Shown here piece after piece: positions 1 to 11,883 of a DNA stretch of 64,000 bases. The notes beneath the pieces were generated by a model, which worked only from the letters and a program-made list of their open reading frames with translations, was not told the DNA's origin and searched no databases. Position numbers and translations under genes: made by a program. Source of the stretch: Paracyclopina nana (lineage: Eukaryota > Arthropoda > Copepoda > Cyclopoida > Cyclopettidae); NCBI GenBank assembly GCA_019096065.1, contig JAGUCH010000004.1:744001-808000 (forward strand), in the 5' to 3' direction. Numbering within the stretch: position 1 is the stretch's first letter; every line of letters starts with the position of its first letter.

Positions 1-393
1 TATGGGGTCTGCTTACTGTTTCCTATAAGCTATAGACAAAATGCTATGAGCCATTGTGCTATGAGACATTGACTATGGGACAATTTGCTATGAGACAATA
101 TGCAATGAGACAATAAGCTATGTGACAATAAACTATGAGACTATTTTCTATGTGACAATTTGCAAGGGGCCATTGTTTTATGTGACAATATGCTATGTGA
201 CAATTGCCTTTGTGACAATTTGCTTTCTTTAGTAAAAACAATATAGCCATGTTACCTCATTGGCTATGGAACAATCTAATATGTTCAAAAGGGATTTGTC
301 ACATAGCATATTGTCACATAGCATATTGTCACATAGCATATTATCACATAGCATATTAACACATAGCACAGCAAATTGTTCAATAGCAAATGT

Positions 394-1125
394 ATATTGT
401 CACACAGCTTATAGTAGTATAGCATATTGTCTCATAGCATTTTGTCTCATTGCATACCCATTGAGCCATGAGAAACAGTATGCGCTGGCTGCACTGTTGC
501 ACTAAATAAACCAGCCAAATTGGCCAAAGTGCTTACCCGGTTTTGATGACTCAATCAGTATAGCATATGGTTTCATAGCATATTGTCTCATTACTAATTA
601 TCATGCTATGTAACAAGATCGGGAAGCCAGAATAGGATGGATCTACCAGGACATACTGTGCTAGAAACGAATGTACTGTTCAAATCCGTGTCCGCAAAAA
701 TCCGTGCAGCCGTTCCGTGATAATCAGCCCCGCAAATCTCCGGTAATCCTCAAATAAAATAAATATTGTCACACAGCTTATAGTAGTATAGCATATTGTC
801 TCATAGCATTTTGTCTCATTGCATACCCATTGAGCCATGAGAAACAGTATGCGCTGGCTGCACTGTTGCACTAAATAAACCAGCCAAATTGGCCAAAGTG
901 CTTACCCGGTTTTGATGACTCAATCAGTATAGCATATGGTTTCATAGCATATTGTCTCATTACTAATTATCATGCTATGTAACAAGATCGGGAAGCCAGA
1001 ATAGGATGGATCTACCAGGACATACTGTGCTAGAAACGAATGTACTGTTCAAATCCGTGTCCGCAAAAATCCGTGCAGCCGTTCCGTGATAATCAGCCCC
1101 GCAAATCTCCGGTAATCCTCAAATA
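394..1125. repeat. 363-bp tandem direct duplication
   Basis: 394-756 and 763-1125 look identical where compared, separated by 6 bp, with a period of 369. Each copy has an AT-rich repeat part and a CCGTG/TCCGCAAAA-rich end. A shorter, diverged relative of that end lies near 21172-21240 (shared GTACTGTTCAAAT followed by TCCGCAAAA), so the module is dispersed. The near identity means a very recent duplication or an assembly artefact. Confidence 0.85.
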
Positions 1126-1663
1126 CGTACATATGGATAGTATTTTTCTTTAGAAGGTTTGGTGAGTTCAATTTTAAAAGTTGCTACAGTGATTGCGCAT
1201 CAGCAATCATCAAAAGATGCGCACACAACAGCATAACTCTTTTGTTGTCATGCTTCTGGAAAAAAGGCTGGACAAACAAGATGGTTTGTCTCTTTCTGGG
1301 TTCCAACATGCACTTACAGGGAGGCTAGGATTTTAAGCCCCTCTAACCAGTCAATTCAACCACTTCAGGTACAAAGGCCTTGCATTAATTCATTGACAGC
1401 AAGCACTCATGATTTTAGCACTGCTCTTCATAGCAGCCAAGTTCTATCCAAAAATTCTAGTAAAATCCAGAAAAATCAAGATTTGACATTCATGGATGAA
1501 ACAAATATTATTTCTACTATAAGGCAAAGTTGATTAAAATACATTGAATGGTTTTTAATTGAGATGATTTTGATTGAACGGATTTTCACGGAACGGATTT
1601 TTACGGAACAGAATATAACGGAACAGAATATAACGGCACGTATTTCAACAGATATACCCTAGA

Positions 1664-2490
1664 AACTACTGTGACGGTACCGGAGTAGAATCTACACCAA
1701 GACAGAGTGGAATAGGAACTACTGTGACAATACTTGAATAGAATCTACTCAATGACGAGCAGGAATAGGAACTACTGAGACAGTACAGGAATAGAAACTT
1801 TTGGGACAGACCAGGAACAGCAATTTTAACCAGACTAGGAATGTAAACTGTTGCCAATACATACCTTACTAGAATTTAGACCGACCAAATACTTTGAATT
1901 TGTTGAAACTATAAGTGAAATGCAATTGACTTCACAACCTAGCTGATACTTCAGGACTTAGACAATGCACCAAGATTTGGCCTAAACTTTAATACTTGGC
2001 TGAAACTTTGGGACTTGCCTCAAACTTCAGGACTTGCCTTTAACTTCAGGACTTGGCCAAAACTTCTGGACTTGCCTCAAACTTTAAGACTTGCCTCAAT
2101 CTTCAGGACTTGCCTATTTTAGGCTATGACTTTTTAAGCCACAGTACTCAAATGACTAAAAAACATGTCCAAGACTTAGAGGACTTGTTGCATACTTCAG
2201 TATATCTTATTTGTCATGACCTTAATTACTTAGCTGAATTATCTACCTGATGCATTTACTAACTTTGCTGGCCTAATTTCAGTCTCGTAAGTTCTATTCC
2301 TGTTCTGTCTTTGTAGTACGTAAGTAAAGGTCTGTTGTAGATGCTATTCCTGTTATGTTACTCAGTAGATCCTATTCCGGTTCTGTCACAGTAGTTTCTA
2401 TTCCTGGTATGTTGTGGCAGTAGATTACGGGTCCGTAGTAGATGCTAGTCTGGGTCCGTCACAGTAGTTTCTAGTCCAGGTCCGTAGTAG
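1664..2490. repeat. Inverted arms of ~25-bp units
   Basis: Left arm 1664-1860 repeats a unit near GGAATAGGAACTACTGTGAC. Right arm ~2290-2490 carries the inverse (CACAGTAGTTTCTATTCC). The arms are imperfect and enclose the ACTTCAGGACTTGCC repeat core. Confidence 0.65.
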
Positions 2491-2914
2491 ATCCTAAGGT
2501 AGGAGCCCACAAGATCCTATGAGACAACTTGTTATGGAACAGTACTATATATACTATGAGACCATTTGCAATAGAGCAATATGGTATTTGATAAATTGCT
2601 ATGAAAAAAATTGCTGTGTGAAAAATGGCTATGAGACAAATTCCTATGGAGACAAATTCTTAAGGAGACAAATTGCTATGAAACAATATGCTATGTGACA
2701 AATGGCTATGAGACAAATTCCTATGTGACAAATTCCTATGTGACAATATGCTATTGGATAATTTGCAATGGGCCATTGTGCTATGTGACAATAGGATATA
2801 GGATAATTTGCAATGGGCAATAAGTAAATATAATATGGCTACGGCACGTTTTTATGTCCCAAAAAATTAATATATTTATATTAATTTGCAATTTTTTGTG
2901 AAACTGGACTCATG

Positions 2915-3370
2915 GGCTTGCTAAAAATTCAGCTTATTTCTCCCAGGCTTATTGGCAATATGACTAATAAACAAAAAGTATCCAAATAGAGCCACCCTAA
3001 AAAGTTACTTAGCGCAAAAATAACACTAAAAAAAGTTGTGGGGAATGTAAAATTAGGACCACACTAAAAAATTCAGCTCATTTGGTTGAGGCCTGTAGGA
3101 GATTGCACAAAAATAGGCAAAACGCTTATAAACAAGTCCCATTTGAAGTTTGAATTTGGAAAAAAGTCATTAATAAAAGTTGTAGTCCTTGCAAAATGAG
3201 AGTCACACACAAAAATTCAGCTCATTTGATCATCAGGGAGCGGAGAAAAATGGAAGTCTGTCATTTGGCGGAAAATCAAAAAGTGCCGCTAATAAACATT
3301 ATGCGCGATGAGGAGAGGAATGCTCATGCCAAATTTCACGTTGATAGCTCAAACTATATGCACAGGGCTC
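2915..3370. repeat. Three diverged ~148-bp tandem units
   Basis: The landmark AAAAATTCAGCT(C/T)ATT recurs near 2922, 3070 and 3216, spaced about 148 bp, each preceded by a similar A-rich stretch ending in AGTTGT-like sequence. The copies are well diverged and contain no plausible gene. Confidence 0.6.
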
Positions 3371-3980
3371 CCAAATAACCCTACTGCTGAGAATATACTC
3401 ATCCCCTTTTTATGTTATTGGAAGCTATAGGCCAGGATTTTTATTTTATCACCAAATGAACCCTTGGGACATAAGCTTTCAGAAAATATATAATTTTTGG
3501 GTGTTGTAAGTAGTTTGGGTTAGGTCCTTTGCCAAGTCAATGTGTCAAGAGGTCCACTTATAGATCATAAACACTGATTGTGATCTAAATATGAATCTCT
3601 GCTTTCTCTAAAAAGAAGATGTCCATAAATAGATCAGCTTTGCTTGCGGGTCTACCGCTGTGATCTATACCGTCTGACCGTTCAAAATTGGACGGTGCGG
3701 GAATCAAAAGTTTGTGTTATAATTTCATGAACTTTGAGGCTTAATGGGTATCGTTGGAAAGCTTGAACCTTTGGACATCTTTTTTGTTTTCTGACAAAAT
3801 AAAGAATATTACTATTAGCTGAGACGGCTGAGCAGTACATAAGCTCCGACCATATAATTTCCATGATTTTTCATTGTTGTTTGATGTAGAGGAGGATAAT
3901 GAACATTATGCATCTACAAGTGGATAATGATCATTATGCCTCACTTGATCCTTGCGCCATCTATCATAGAAAAAAAGGAA

Positions 3981-4050
3981 GGTGGCAGTAAGAATCGAAC
4001 CCCAGTCACCTGGGTAGCGCGCTGACGCTCTACCTCTGAGCCATCAATTT
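3981..4050 (-). repeat. tRNA-like block (possible SINE head)
   Basis: On the minus strand there is an A-box-like TGGCTCAGAGG with GTAGAGC, and 28 bp later a B-box-like GGTTCGATTC. The acceptor arms do not pair and the anticodon arm does not fold properly, so it is not a working tRNA gene. A tRNA-derived SINE or a decayed tRNA fits better. Confidence 0.5.
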
Positions 4051-4596
4051 GATTGTGAAAGTTGCTTATGAGCAAGCCAGATGAGCAAGCCAGATGGGCC
4101 GGCGCGGCATGGCCGCAAGACGCAACGGCAACAGGCCACAGTGGCTCAAAATGCCTTCTGGACGCGCACGGGAAAAAAACTCGCGAAAAGTTTGATTTAG
4201 AAGTCAAATTTGAATATGTATCTGTCAATTCCACCAATTTTTGAATCTTTTCATTGCCTAGAAGTCAACCCAATTAAAATGAAAATTGGTGGTTAAATGA
4301 GAATTCGGGCGATTTGGCGCATTTTCTCGTGCTTGTGAAAACGGCTTTTTGACCCACTGTGCAGGCGCATGGGGAAGGCTAGACTGCTGGGTCAGCTTTG
4401 ATGAGCTCATGCTCGCTGTGCGCAGCGGCCACTAGCTAGCGCGGCCGGTGCAAGCTAGACCGCTGGGTCAACTTTGATGAGCTGTCTGCAATAAAGCGAA
4501 CCCCAAAATTTAAGGGATATCTTGCAAAAAAATGAGCAAGAAAAGCACTTCTTAATTGACTTTCAGGCATTGCTTGAAATGTTGGGGTAGCTAATA

Positions 4597-4755
4597 GTAA
4601 TAGGATTATACACCTCTAGGCTGTCGGATAACACTCATTATATTTTAGTGTCGCGTTACAATCACTCGTTCGCTCCGCTCACTCGTGATCTGTCACTTGA
4701 CACTAAAATATAATTCGTGTTATCCTCCAGCCTAGAGGCGTATAATCCTATATTA
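4597..4755. mobile_element. Palindromic MITE-like hairpin
   Basis: Two ~55-bp arms are near-perfect inverse copies: the left reads AGGATTATACACCTCTAGGC and on to a TATATTTTAGTGTC end, and the right returns GACACTAAAATATA to GCCTAGAGGCGTATAATCCT. About 45 bp lie between them. It sits inside the larger inverted-repeat element. Confidence 0.75.
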
Positions 4756-5180
4756 TTGTGAATTCCGCGTGACAGCAAAAAATAAATGATGCATCAGTTT
4801 TTTCGTGACAATTTTCTGGGTTGCCTTGGGAAAATTGAATTTTCCCGGTTTTTTCCTCTTTCAATTGATTTTTTCTACTTTTACAAAAAAGATGGAAAAA
4901 GGCTCAATCTTACCAACGATATCATTTAAAAGTCCTGTATTTCTTGAATATGTGACAAAAAGTTTAGATTCCCGTACCGTCCAATTTTGAACGGTCAGAC
5001 TGTATATTAACAAAAAAGTCTATTGATAGATCACAAAGATCAGTGATCTTTACTATCTTTATGATCTTTGTGATCAATATATCAATAGAGCGCTTTAAAT
5101 GATCATATATTAATCATATTTTAAAATTATCATACTTTAAAATAATCATATCTTAAAATAGTCATGTATTTTGATTACAA

Positions 5181-5572
5181 ATCATGAAAGTTCAATGAAA
5201 ATCATCAGATCTCAATGAAAATCATCAGATCTCAATTAAAATCATCAGATTTAAATGAAAATCATCAGATCTCAATGAAAATCATCAGATCTCAATGAAA
5301 ATCATCAGATTTCAATGAAAATCATCAGATCTCAATGAAAATCATCAGATTTCAATGAAAATCATCAGATCTCAATGAAAATCATCAGATCTCAATGAAA
5401 ATCATCAGATCTCAATTAAAATCATCAGATTTAAATGAAAATCATCAGATCTCAATTAAAATCATCAGATTTAAATGAAAATCATCAGATCTCAATGAAA
5501 ATCATCAGATCTCAATTGAAAATCATCAGATCTCGATGAAAATCATCAGATCTCGATGAAAATCATCAGATT
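5181..5572. repeat. 20-bp minisatellite, ~19 copies
   Basis: The unit AAAATCATCAGATCTCAATG recurs at a strict 20-bp period with few substitutions (CTC/TTT, AATG/AATT) and a single inserted base near 5519. It ends ~50 bp from the DIP2 exon 5 donor. Confidence 0.95.
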
Positions 5573-5624
5573 TATAATCTATGAACTTGAAATATCTTCA
5601 AAGGTTAAAGAAATGTGGACTTAC

Positions 5625-8600
5625 TTGAAACACAGAAAGGAATTGATCACAGGATGAGAGGGACCAGGGGTTGGCTCCGTCGGCGACTGTCAGCATGCGC
5701 AGCGAGGACAAGTTGAGCTCTCGGTGGTCCTTGGTGGCGAGGAGGCCCCAATGCAGATCCCTGGATTTGCACACCGCCACAGTGGCCCGATGCTTGGTGA
5801 CCATTTGCATCCAGGATGCAGGGTTGACCTTCATGAGCGCATAAGGGATGAAGATCACGTGCATCCCGTTGAACACGGAGGCCAGCATGGAGTGCCAGAG
5901 TCCAACCTCGCGCTTAAAGTCCAGGACGCAAACCATGATCTCGCCCTCCGTGTAGTTGCACGCCAGGGTGAGCGTGCGTGCATGCGCCAGCATGGCCGAC
6001 CTCGACACGGTCACACCGAGCACAGATCCATCGTGCTGCGTGGTGTACTCAAGGTAGGCAGGTGTGTCATCGGTGAGCCTGGGCGGGGGCAGCCAATCCT
6101 TGGGCGGCTTTGGCAGGTGCTCCGTGAGGAACCAGTGCATCTTGGGCCAGCCTTTGAAGGAGGCAATGTCACCGGTGGTCGTCTTGGGCAGGCCCTTGTA
6201 GCACATCTCCGACGTGAGGGCCACTGTCACGGAGCAGGAGCCGAGTAGGAATCCGATCTGGTGCGCACCTGCGTCCCTCCGCGTGATGGGCACCTCGATG
6301 GGCACCGGAACCACTCCGGCCATGGTGCACCCATAGAAGGCGCACATGAAGCCCAGAGGGTCGTTGTTGGGGTAGACGAGGGCCACGCGGTCTCCGGGCT
6401 TCACGCTGACGTCCGGCATCGTCGTCGCGGCCTTGAAGCCGATCCGGTTGAGGAGAGCGTAGGCAATTTTGTGCGACCTCGAGAGCAGCTTGCCGTAGGT
6501 GAGCGTGATGCTCATTTTGCCATTGGGATCGAGCACGGTGGCCGCGGGGGCTTTGTAGGTGGCCGAGCCGTAGCGCTGAATGGCGGCCTCCAGGTTCCTG
6601 GGCAGGCCGGCCGGAATGACAAGTTGGGGCCCGACGGCCGGGCTCATGGTGCTGCCCTCGGGCGAGGGCGCGTTCGGGTCCTTGGGGTTGGCGGCCATTT
6701 CAAGCTCGATGTCGTCGTCCTCGTAGAACTCCTCGAGGTGTCTCTTCTTGGGCTTCTTCAGCGTGTTCAAGAGCTGCTGGATTTTGGCTGACACCTTCCA
6801 CCTGGCCACCGTTCCGCCCTCTAAGAGTGAATCAAAATTAGAGCTAATTACTTTTCTAATAGCACGTTCTCATAAAACTCAGTAAGGCAGGCGGTAAGCA
6901 AAGCAAGGCACTTTGGAAGCTTATAACTCAGTAAGTATTGAGCCGATTGGAACCAAATTTGGAGGGATTCATAAGAGCGTATTGAAGATTCTTCAGGCCA
7001 ATTTTCATCCGGATTGGAGGTCTCTAAGGAGGTGGCTGATTTTTCTCCTTTGATTAACTGATTTGCCCCACTTTCAGTAAGGCGGCCTTAGCGTCCTCCA
7101 ATCCGGATGAAAATTGGCATGAAGATTCTTCAATACGTCCTTATAAATTCCTCCAAATTTGGTTCCAGTCGGACGAGTAGATGCTGAGATACAAGCGTGC
7201 AAAGTGCCTTGCTTACCTTATAGAAATGTTTATGAGAACAAGCTATTAGTTAAGCAAAGCTCTTTGATATTAAGCAAGGGTCTTTGGAAGCAAATGCCTC
7301 ACGTATTAATGAGCCGATTGGAACCAAACTTGGTAGGATTCTTCAGTGAGGCTATCCACAGCTGTGTACCAAATTTGGTTGTGATCCGAGGCCCCCAACT
7401 GGAGGCCGTTTAAAATGTGAGCAAGGCAGCTTTTATAGCGGGAAAAATGGCCTCCACTAATCAGCCTTCAATCCGGATGAATTTTGGCATGAACAATTAT
7501 TAGGGTCTACTGACGAATCCTACCAAGTTTGGTGCCGATCGGCTCAGTAGTGGTTGAGATATGCGCCTCCAAAGAGCCTTGCTTAACATTATAGGAGCCT
7601 AGCTAGAAAAATGTGAGAACGGGCTAATGATGGCGTTCAGCTTACGGCTGTCGAGGTCGGATGATCCGGTGGAGCTGATGTTGGAGTGCCGCACTGAAGT
7701 GACCTGCGATGATCTCGGAGGCTGCTGCTGCGGCTGGCCATGATATGAGGATCGATATTGCGCGGAGGAGTTGTGCGTGCCACCACCACTCGTGGCTTGC
7801 ATGCGATGCGAGATCATTTGGCTCTGCAATGCCACATCTGGTGTGCTGATTTGAGATTGTCGTTGCTGCTGCTGCTGCTGTTGCAACTGTTGTTGTTGTT
7901 GTGCCTGACTCAGGAACAAGACGTCATCTGAAAAAAAAAACCAATCATTTACCATTTGAGCGGAGAAACGCGAGCCTTTTGATTTTTTTTGCAGTGACTC
8001 CAAAAAGTATTAAGTTGAGAAAAAAATATATAATTTCAGCAATCCGCTCAAATAATCCGAGACGCCGAAGCACTACTTTGGACATCTAGTATAAATGATT
8101 GCAAAATATTGGTAACGCTCACATGGTTCCAAATTCAGTTCAGTGGTTTGAGGCTCATGTTGAGAAAGAGGCCGTTCAGCCTCGCCGCGGCCTCGCTGAG
8201 GCCGCTCACGACTGCGCTGCTGCCTGGCAGCAATCTTGGTGCTCACTGCATATTCGGACTCGTGAGGAACGGAGCTGTCACGGTCGTGTCGAGATCGCTG
8301 AGTCGAGCCTCGAGAACTGCGAGGTCCGGAATGATGCTCCCGATCGCGTTCCCGTCGCTGTTCTCGTTTCACGCGAGCAGCTTCCCTTTGTGGATCGGGA
8401 GTCGAAGTGAACTCTGGAGCTCCACCCTCACTAGACCTGCAAATATGAAAAAAGTAGTAGTAAAAATGCAGCGTGATTTATACACACATGCGGATATATC
8501 ATCAATTTTGCATGGCAATATACAAAGTGCCAAAAATTGGATCTTCCAGCGCAGAAGTTCTATACATATGTAAAAAGAACTTGGCACACTGGGCGGATAT

Positions 8601-11177
8601 GGTCGATTTCAGCAAGTGGATCCGTAATTACTCGAAAAACTCAATAATTACCAACAAACAAATAATTGGTGGAGCCCTTAAAAATAAACCTCACAATCTT
8701 GGCAATTAATTCCCAATGCAATGATGGAAGCGTATTTTTTTCAACTTCTTCAAGAATCAAATGTTTACACTCTGTATTCAAAAGAAAAATTGCTTGAAGG
8801 AGAGAATAAGTAGAATAAGGCGAGAAGTGGCGTTGGCCCATAAATAAAGCACGTTTTATAGCCTTATCATGCACGCGAGAATGAAACTCTATAAAAGCTT
8901 CTGACATTTAGAATTATTACAGCCCAGTGTGTGTGTGTGTACATGTGAATGGCAGCATAAAAACTTTTTTGTATTTGTTTTAATCGCGGCCAATCTATTT
9001 CCACAGTAAAAGAGCGTTGAAGGGTAAAATTGGCAGTTGTCATGATATTTTTTTTGGAAAAAAATGCACCAAAAAAGTAATAGCAAGAGCATTATTTATC
9101 AGATTGCAAAGCACCTGGCAAGCGGAGCCGAAATTAAAAGCTGCAAGTAAGGAAAACCTTGACTTCGCAACAACATCTCTACCTGCTTTACAAATGTGCC
9201 ATTGTCACACAAATTTCCACAAATATTGGCATTCGTGACTAAATCATTCCCAGCTTAGCTATAATATTGAAATCACAGCGAAAAAGGGAACCTTTTAGCA
9301 GCTAGCTGGCAAATTTGCAGTAAACGCTCCAAAGGAGAGGAAAAAGCCAATTATGCGTCTCAGAAGCTGAAACTAGGTCGTGTCACAACTAATTCACCCC
9401 GGTATACAACGTTGGTGTAGCTCGCTAAAATTGCATGCTATGATAGCAAAAAAGAATGCACTTACAAATATCGACGTGAAAATTAATTGTCATTTTCCGG
9501 GAAACTGATGACAGCCACGCAAAATAAAAGCCTTTAAAAAACAGACTGAATACGCACCTTGAATTTTGCCTGCTCGGTGAGGTCAATGGTGGTCTGGTTG
9601 GCGGTGAGACAACCGCAGAAGCGTTCCTTGAGGGCAACGGAGGCGTTTCTTGGCTGCCACTGACCACGTGGTTTGTGCTCGTGTTTCGGGCCAAGGAATT
9701 ATTGCTGCTCGTGTCACTCATGCCAAGCACGACATTTCGCACACTCTCCGCGGTGACATCCCCTCCCTCGGCACCTTGAGGCCTCTCCGCATCCTCATCC
9801 TCATCATGTTCATCTTCCTCAGATCCGGATGAAGATTCCTCGTCCTCGTCATTGCCATTACTTTTGGTCATCACCGAGCTCCGCTTCGAGGCCATGGGCA
9901 CAGCTTTGGAGCTATTAATTGCTGCCAACGCTTGCTGGACAGCCTCTTGTCTCACCTCTGAGTGATAGCGTTTCTCACTGTGAGTGTAGCGTTTTTGCCT
10001 ATGCCTCGACCGAGGCTTTTTTGCCTTGACAGCTACGGCAGCAGCTTGAGGCTGAGCTTCTTCTTCTTCCTGTTTATCATTAGCAGGAGTGGTGTTCAAG
10101 GTCGGATCGAGGCTGTCAGGCTCGATTGCACCTTCGTCTTCGGCTATGATTTCGGCCGAGGAGTCCAGTGTGACAGGCGTGGCCGCAACGAGTCCTTGGT
10201 CATTGGCATCGTTTTGGGCGATGGCAGGCTCTGCGCTTTGCACAGCAATGAAAGAGGGAGTCTTGAGATCATCCTTGGAACATTTGGGAGGCGTCGGCTC
10301 TTTTGGCTTAGGCTTTTGCATGTAGGGAGCCAAGAGCTTGGATCGCTTCTTGTCGTAGCCCTTTTGCGTAATATCCCCTGCAAACGAAGTAATATGAGAA
10401 ATAAGCTCAAGATCCAGTTTGACCGCATATAAGTTTCACCCCGAGCTACGCTGCTACGATTTTGTAATCACCGGGAAACAATCACACATTCAAAACAGGA
10501 TTGGCCCTCAATTATCGATAGTTTTCAAACAATTATAATTGCTTGGCGTGTCACGTCCTGTCATCCTGTTATGGTCATATGCAAAATTAAAGCGAATGCG
10601 TTACATCTTCTTTGAATGTGGCAGCAGCAAAAAATCTGAATACGTAATGTGGCCAAGGTTTTCTAGGTGTGGTAAGATGACTTGTTATCTGGTGTCCAAA
10701 ACGGCCATAAATTCTTCACCTGCACAGGTGACTCATTTAATGGACAAAATGGAAAACCTTTTCCTATAGCTGTCATTCATGTTTAATATCATGACCCAGA
10801 AAATGAATGGTTTTTTGCAGCCATTTCTATTACAAATGGGAGCAACTATTGATCCATATGTACAGCACAAAAAGTGCGAGTTGTCGGAACCGGCTTTCTT
10901 TGCTTATCAATGGGGCACTTTTACTCCTATATTGATTAAGCCTTATCTCTCCATTTCCTTAGCAATAGCGATATTTGCACAACAAGCAAGGCCAAATAAA
11001 ACATAAAAACATAAGCAGCATCTTTTCACCTTCAGACAACTCCAGATCCAGCTCAGCCAAAGCATCAATCACTTCTTGGGGCAAAATGGTGACCATGGGC
11101 TCCTCGTCCTCCATGACCTGAAGGCCACCACCGCTGCCTTGTCCGGCCTCTGGAGAGGCCATGAGAGCAGTCGCCAT
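5625..11177 (-). CDS. DIP2: Disco-interacting protein 2, N-terminal part
   Basis: DIP2 proteins carry an N-terminal DMAP1-binding domain and two adenylate-forming (AMP-binding) domains. They are linked to diacylglycerol metabolism and, in flies, to neuronal branching. Exons by splice signals: 11177-11030, 10377-9558, 8436-8123, 7927-7646 and 6820-5625, summing to exactly 920 codons. The DMAP1-binding start reads LAELDLELSEG then DITQKGYDKKRSKLL across intron 1. Exons 2-4 encode low-complexity linker: acidic, an Arg/Glu/Ser-rich stretch and a poly-Gln tract near 7870-7912. Exon 5 starts in WKVSAKIQQLLNTLK and covers the first AMP-binding domain as far as CDQFLSVFQ. The start is the ATG at 11177. 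The second half lies beyond the left edge. The product is firm; the linker exons rest on splice phase alone. Confidence 0.93.
6856..7249. mobile_element. Inverted-repeat MITE in DIP2 intron 4 (copy 1)
   Basis: Terminal CTAATAGC followed two bases later by GTTCTCATAAA occurs inversely at both ends. The arms (~160 bp each) share GAGCCGATTGGAACCAAATT and CCAATCCGGATGAAAATTGG in opposite orientation around a ~60-bp centre. There is no coding capacity and no clear target duplication. Confidence 0.8.
7250..7631. mobile_element. Inverted-repeat MITE in DIP2 intron 4 (copy 2)
   Basis: This is a diverged relative of the adjacent element. Its left arm carries GAGCCGATTGGAACCAAACT, the right arm carries the inverse (AGTTTGGTGCCGATCGGCTC), and the right end is a CATTAGCCCGTTCTCA-like terminus. 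It abuts copy 1 and ends about 14 bp from the exon 4 splice donor. Confidence 0.7.
8437..9557 (-). other. DIP2 intron 3
   Basis: A 1.1-kb intron between a GTGCGT donor and a TTTGCAG acceptor. It contains a short (GT)n microsatellite at about 8925-8942. I see no other repeat or gene in it. Confidence 0.8.
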
Positions 11178-11883
11178 TGCTGATTTTGGTGATGTCAGTT
11201 GTCACATGTCAATTAAGATGTTCACAAAGAACAAAGGGCGTGACCTCCGGGCGGCTTCTCACTTCATAGCAGCACTTTTTTCCCACAACTGCGAAGGTCG
11301 ACCTCGACTGAGATCCGAGAGAGAGAGAGAGGCTTTCTGAGGCTGCCGAGGAAAACTAACAAGGCTGATGATGCAGCAGAGCAAGGAGAGCGAGGCTGAT
11401 TTGTCCGTCTGCTGCAGCAGCAGTTGCTACTTACTCACTACTGTGCGAGCTGTTGACTTGAGGACGCGGCGGCCCAACCAACTGAATCCACTGATCGAAC
11501 ACGATTCGTGCCGTGAACCGAGCTTCCTCATCTAAGGCAGTCCGTTTCATTTCAATCGCTCAATCTTCCAACACTTTGACATTGCCATCAAGGAAATAAC
11601 ATTATTTTCGCTATACGTAATTCAAATCGCAAGTTTCATTTGTTTTTTTGCCCAGTATCTTCTAAAACTATTTGGAACTATTTATGTGAACTTATAGATT
11701 GAGGCTAAATATGATCGGGCTTTTGGAGCAAATTCGGACACAAACAAGCGGAAAAAGCCGGAAAGTATCGAAAAATGCCAACTTTCATGGTTGAGTTTAA
11801 GTAAGTGTCTGGCCACGTTTTTGACGCGTCAGATTTTGTCAACATTGAGTTTCTCTTAATTCTAATTTTTGTTATCTGTCAAA
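11178..11883. promoter_or_regulatory. Divergent DIP2/SRPRB promoter region
   Basis: 706 bp separate the two start codons on opposite strands. It holds a (GA)n run at about 11318-11332, which in arthropods can bind GAGA-type factors (inference), and a strong GTAAGT donor at 11801 that could end a 5' UTR exon of SRPRB. No TATA box is clear. Confidence 0.5.

Larger units (their letters stand above)
1..2850. repeat. Nested inverted tandem-repeat complex
   Basis: About 12-16-bp units around CTATGAGACAAT run in plus orientation at ~50-240 and ~2515-2830 and in inverse orientation (ATTGTCACATAG) at ~290-470 and ~770-830. Inside these lie a second inverted pair (1664-1860 against ~2290-2490) and a core of ~20-bp units at ~1930-2120 built on ACTTCAGGACTTGCC. 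The symmetry resembles a foldback element with tandem-repeat arms. I found no convincing target duplication, and the left edge may lie outside the window. Confidence 0.7.
3666..5006. mobile_element. ~1.34-kb terminal-inverted-repeat element
   Basis: The left end (TATACCGTCTGACCGTTC at 3666) is matched inversely by the right end (GAACGGTCAGACTGTATA, ending 5006). About 40 bp match closely, and weaker similarity continues inward for ~150 bp on both sides (both arms share ATCGTTGG.AAG.TTGA.CCTTT). The ends are flanked by TA-rich sequence, compatible with a TA-type duplication, but this is not certain. A tRNA-like block and a small palindrome lie inside. There is no transposase frame, so it would be non-autonomous. 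Confidence 0.65.
1..5624 (-). other. DIP2 intron 5 (3' part outside window), repeat-filled
   Basis: The last DIP2 exon in the window ends at 5625 with a GTAAGT donor, about 920 codons into a protein usually 1,500 or more residues long. No later DIP2 exon is visible on the minus strand down to position 1, so this stretch should be intron, at least 5.6 kb long against 0.3-1.1 kb for the other DIP2 introns. It holds only repeats, listed separately. Short open frames here are low-complexity and unsupported. Confidence 0.75.

Noticed and set aside
260-505. 81-codon frame of repeated SHSIL
   Set aside because: Translation of the CACATAGCATATTGT repeat, no codon bias or homology.
5181-5572. CRISPR-like array of 20-bp repeats
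   Set aside because: There are no unique spacers; the units are contiguous, a eukaryotic minisatellite.
5724-6791. Two long plus-strand open frames (174 and 176 codons)
   Set aside because: Antisense shadows of the GC-rich DIP2 exon 5, whose minus-strand product is a clear AMP-binding domain.
7599-7645. DIP2 exon 4 extended to a stop at 7599
   Set aside because: The GTAAGC donor at 7645 restores frame with exon 5, and the total then closes to a whole number of codons.
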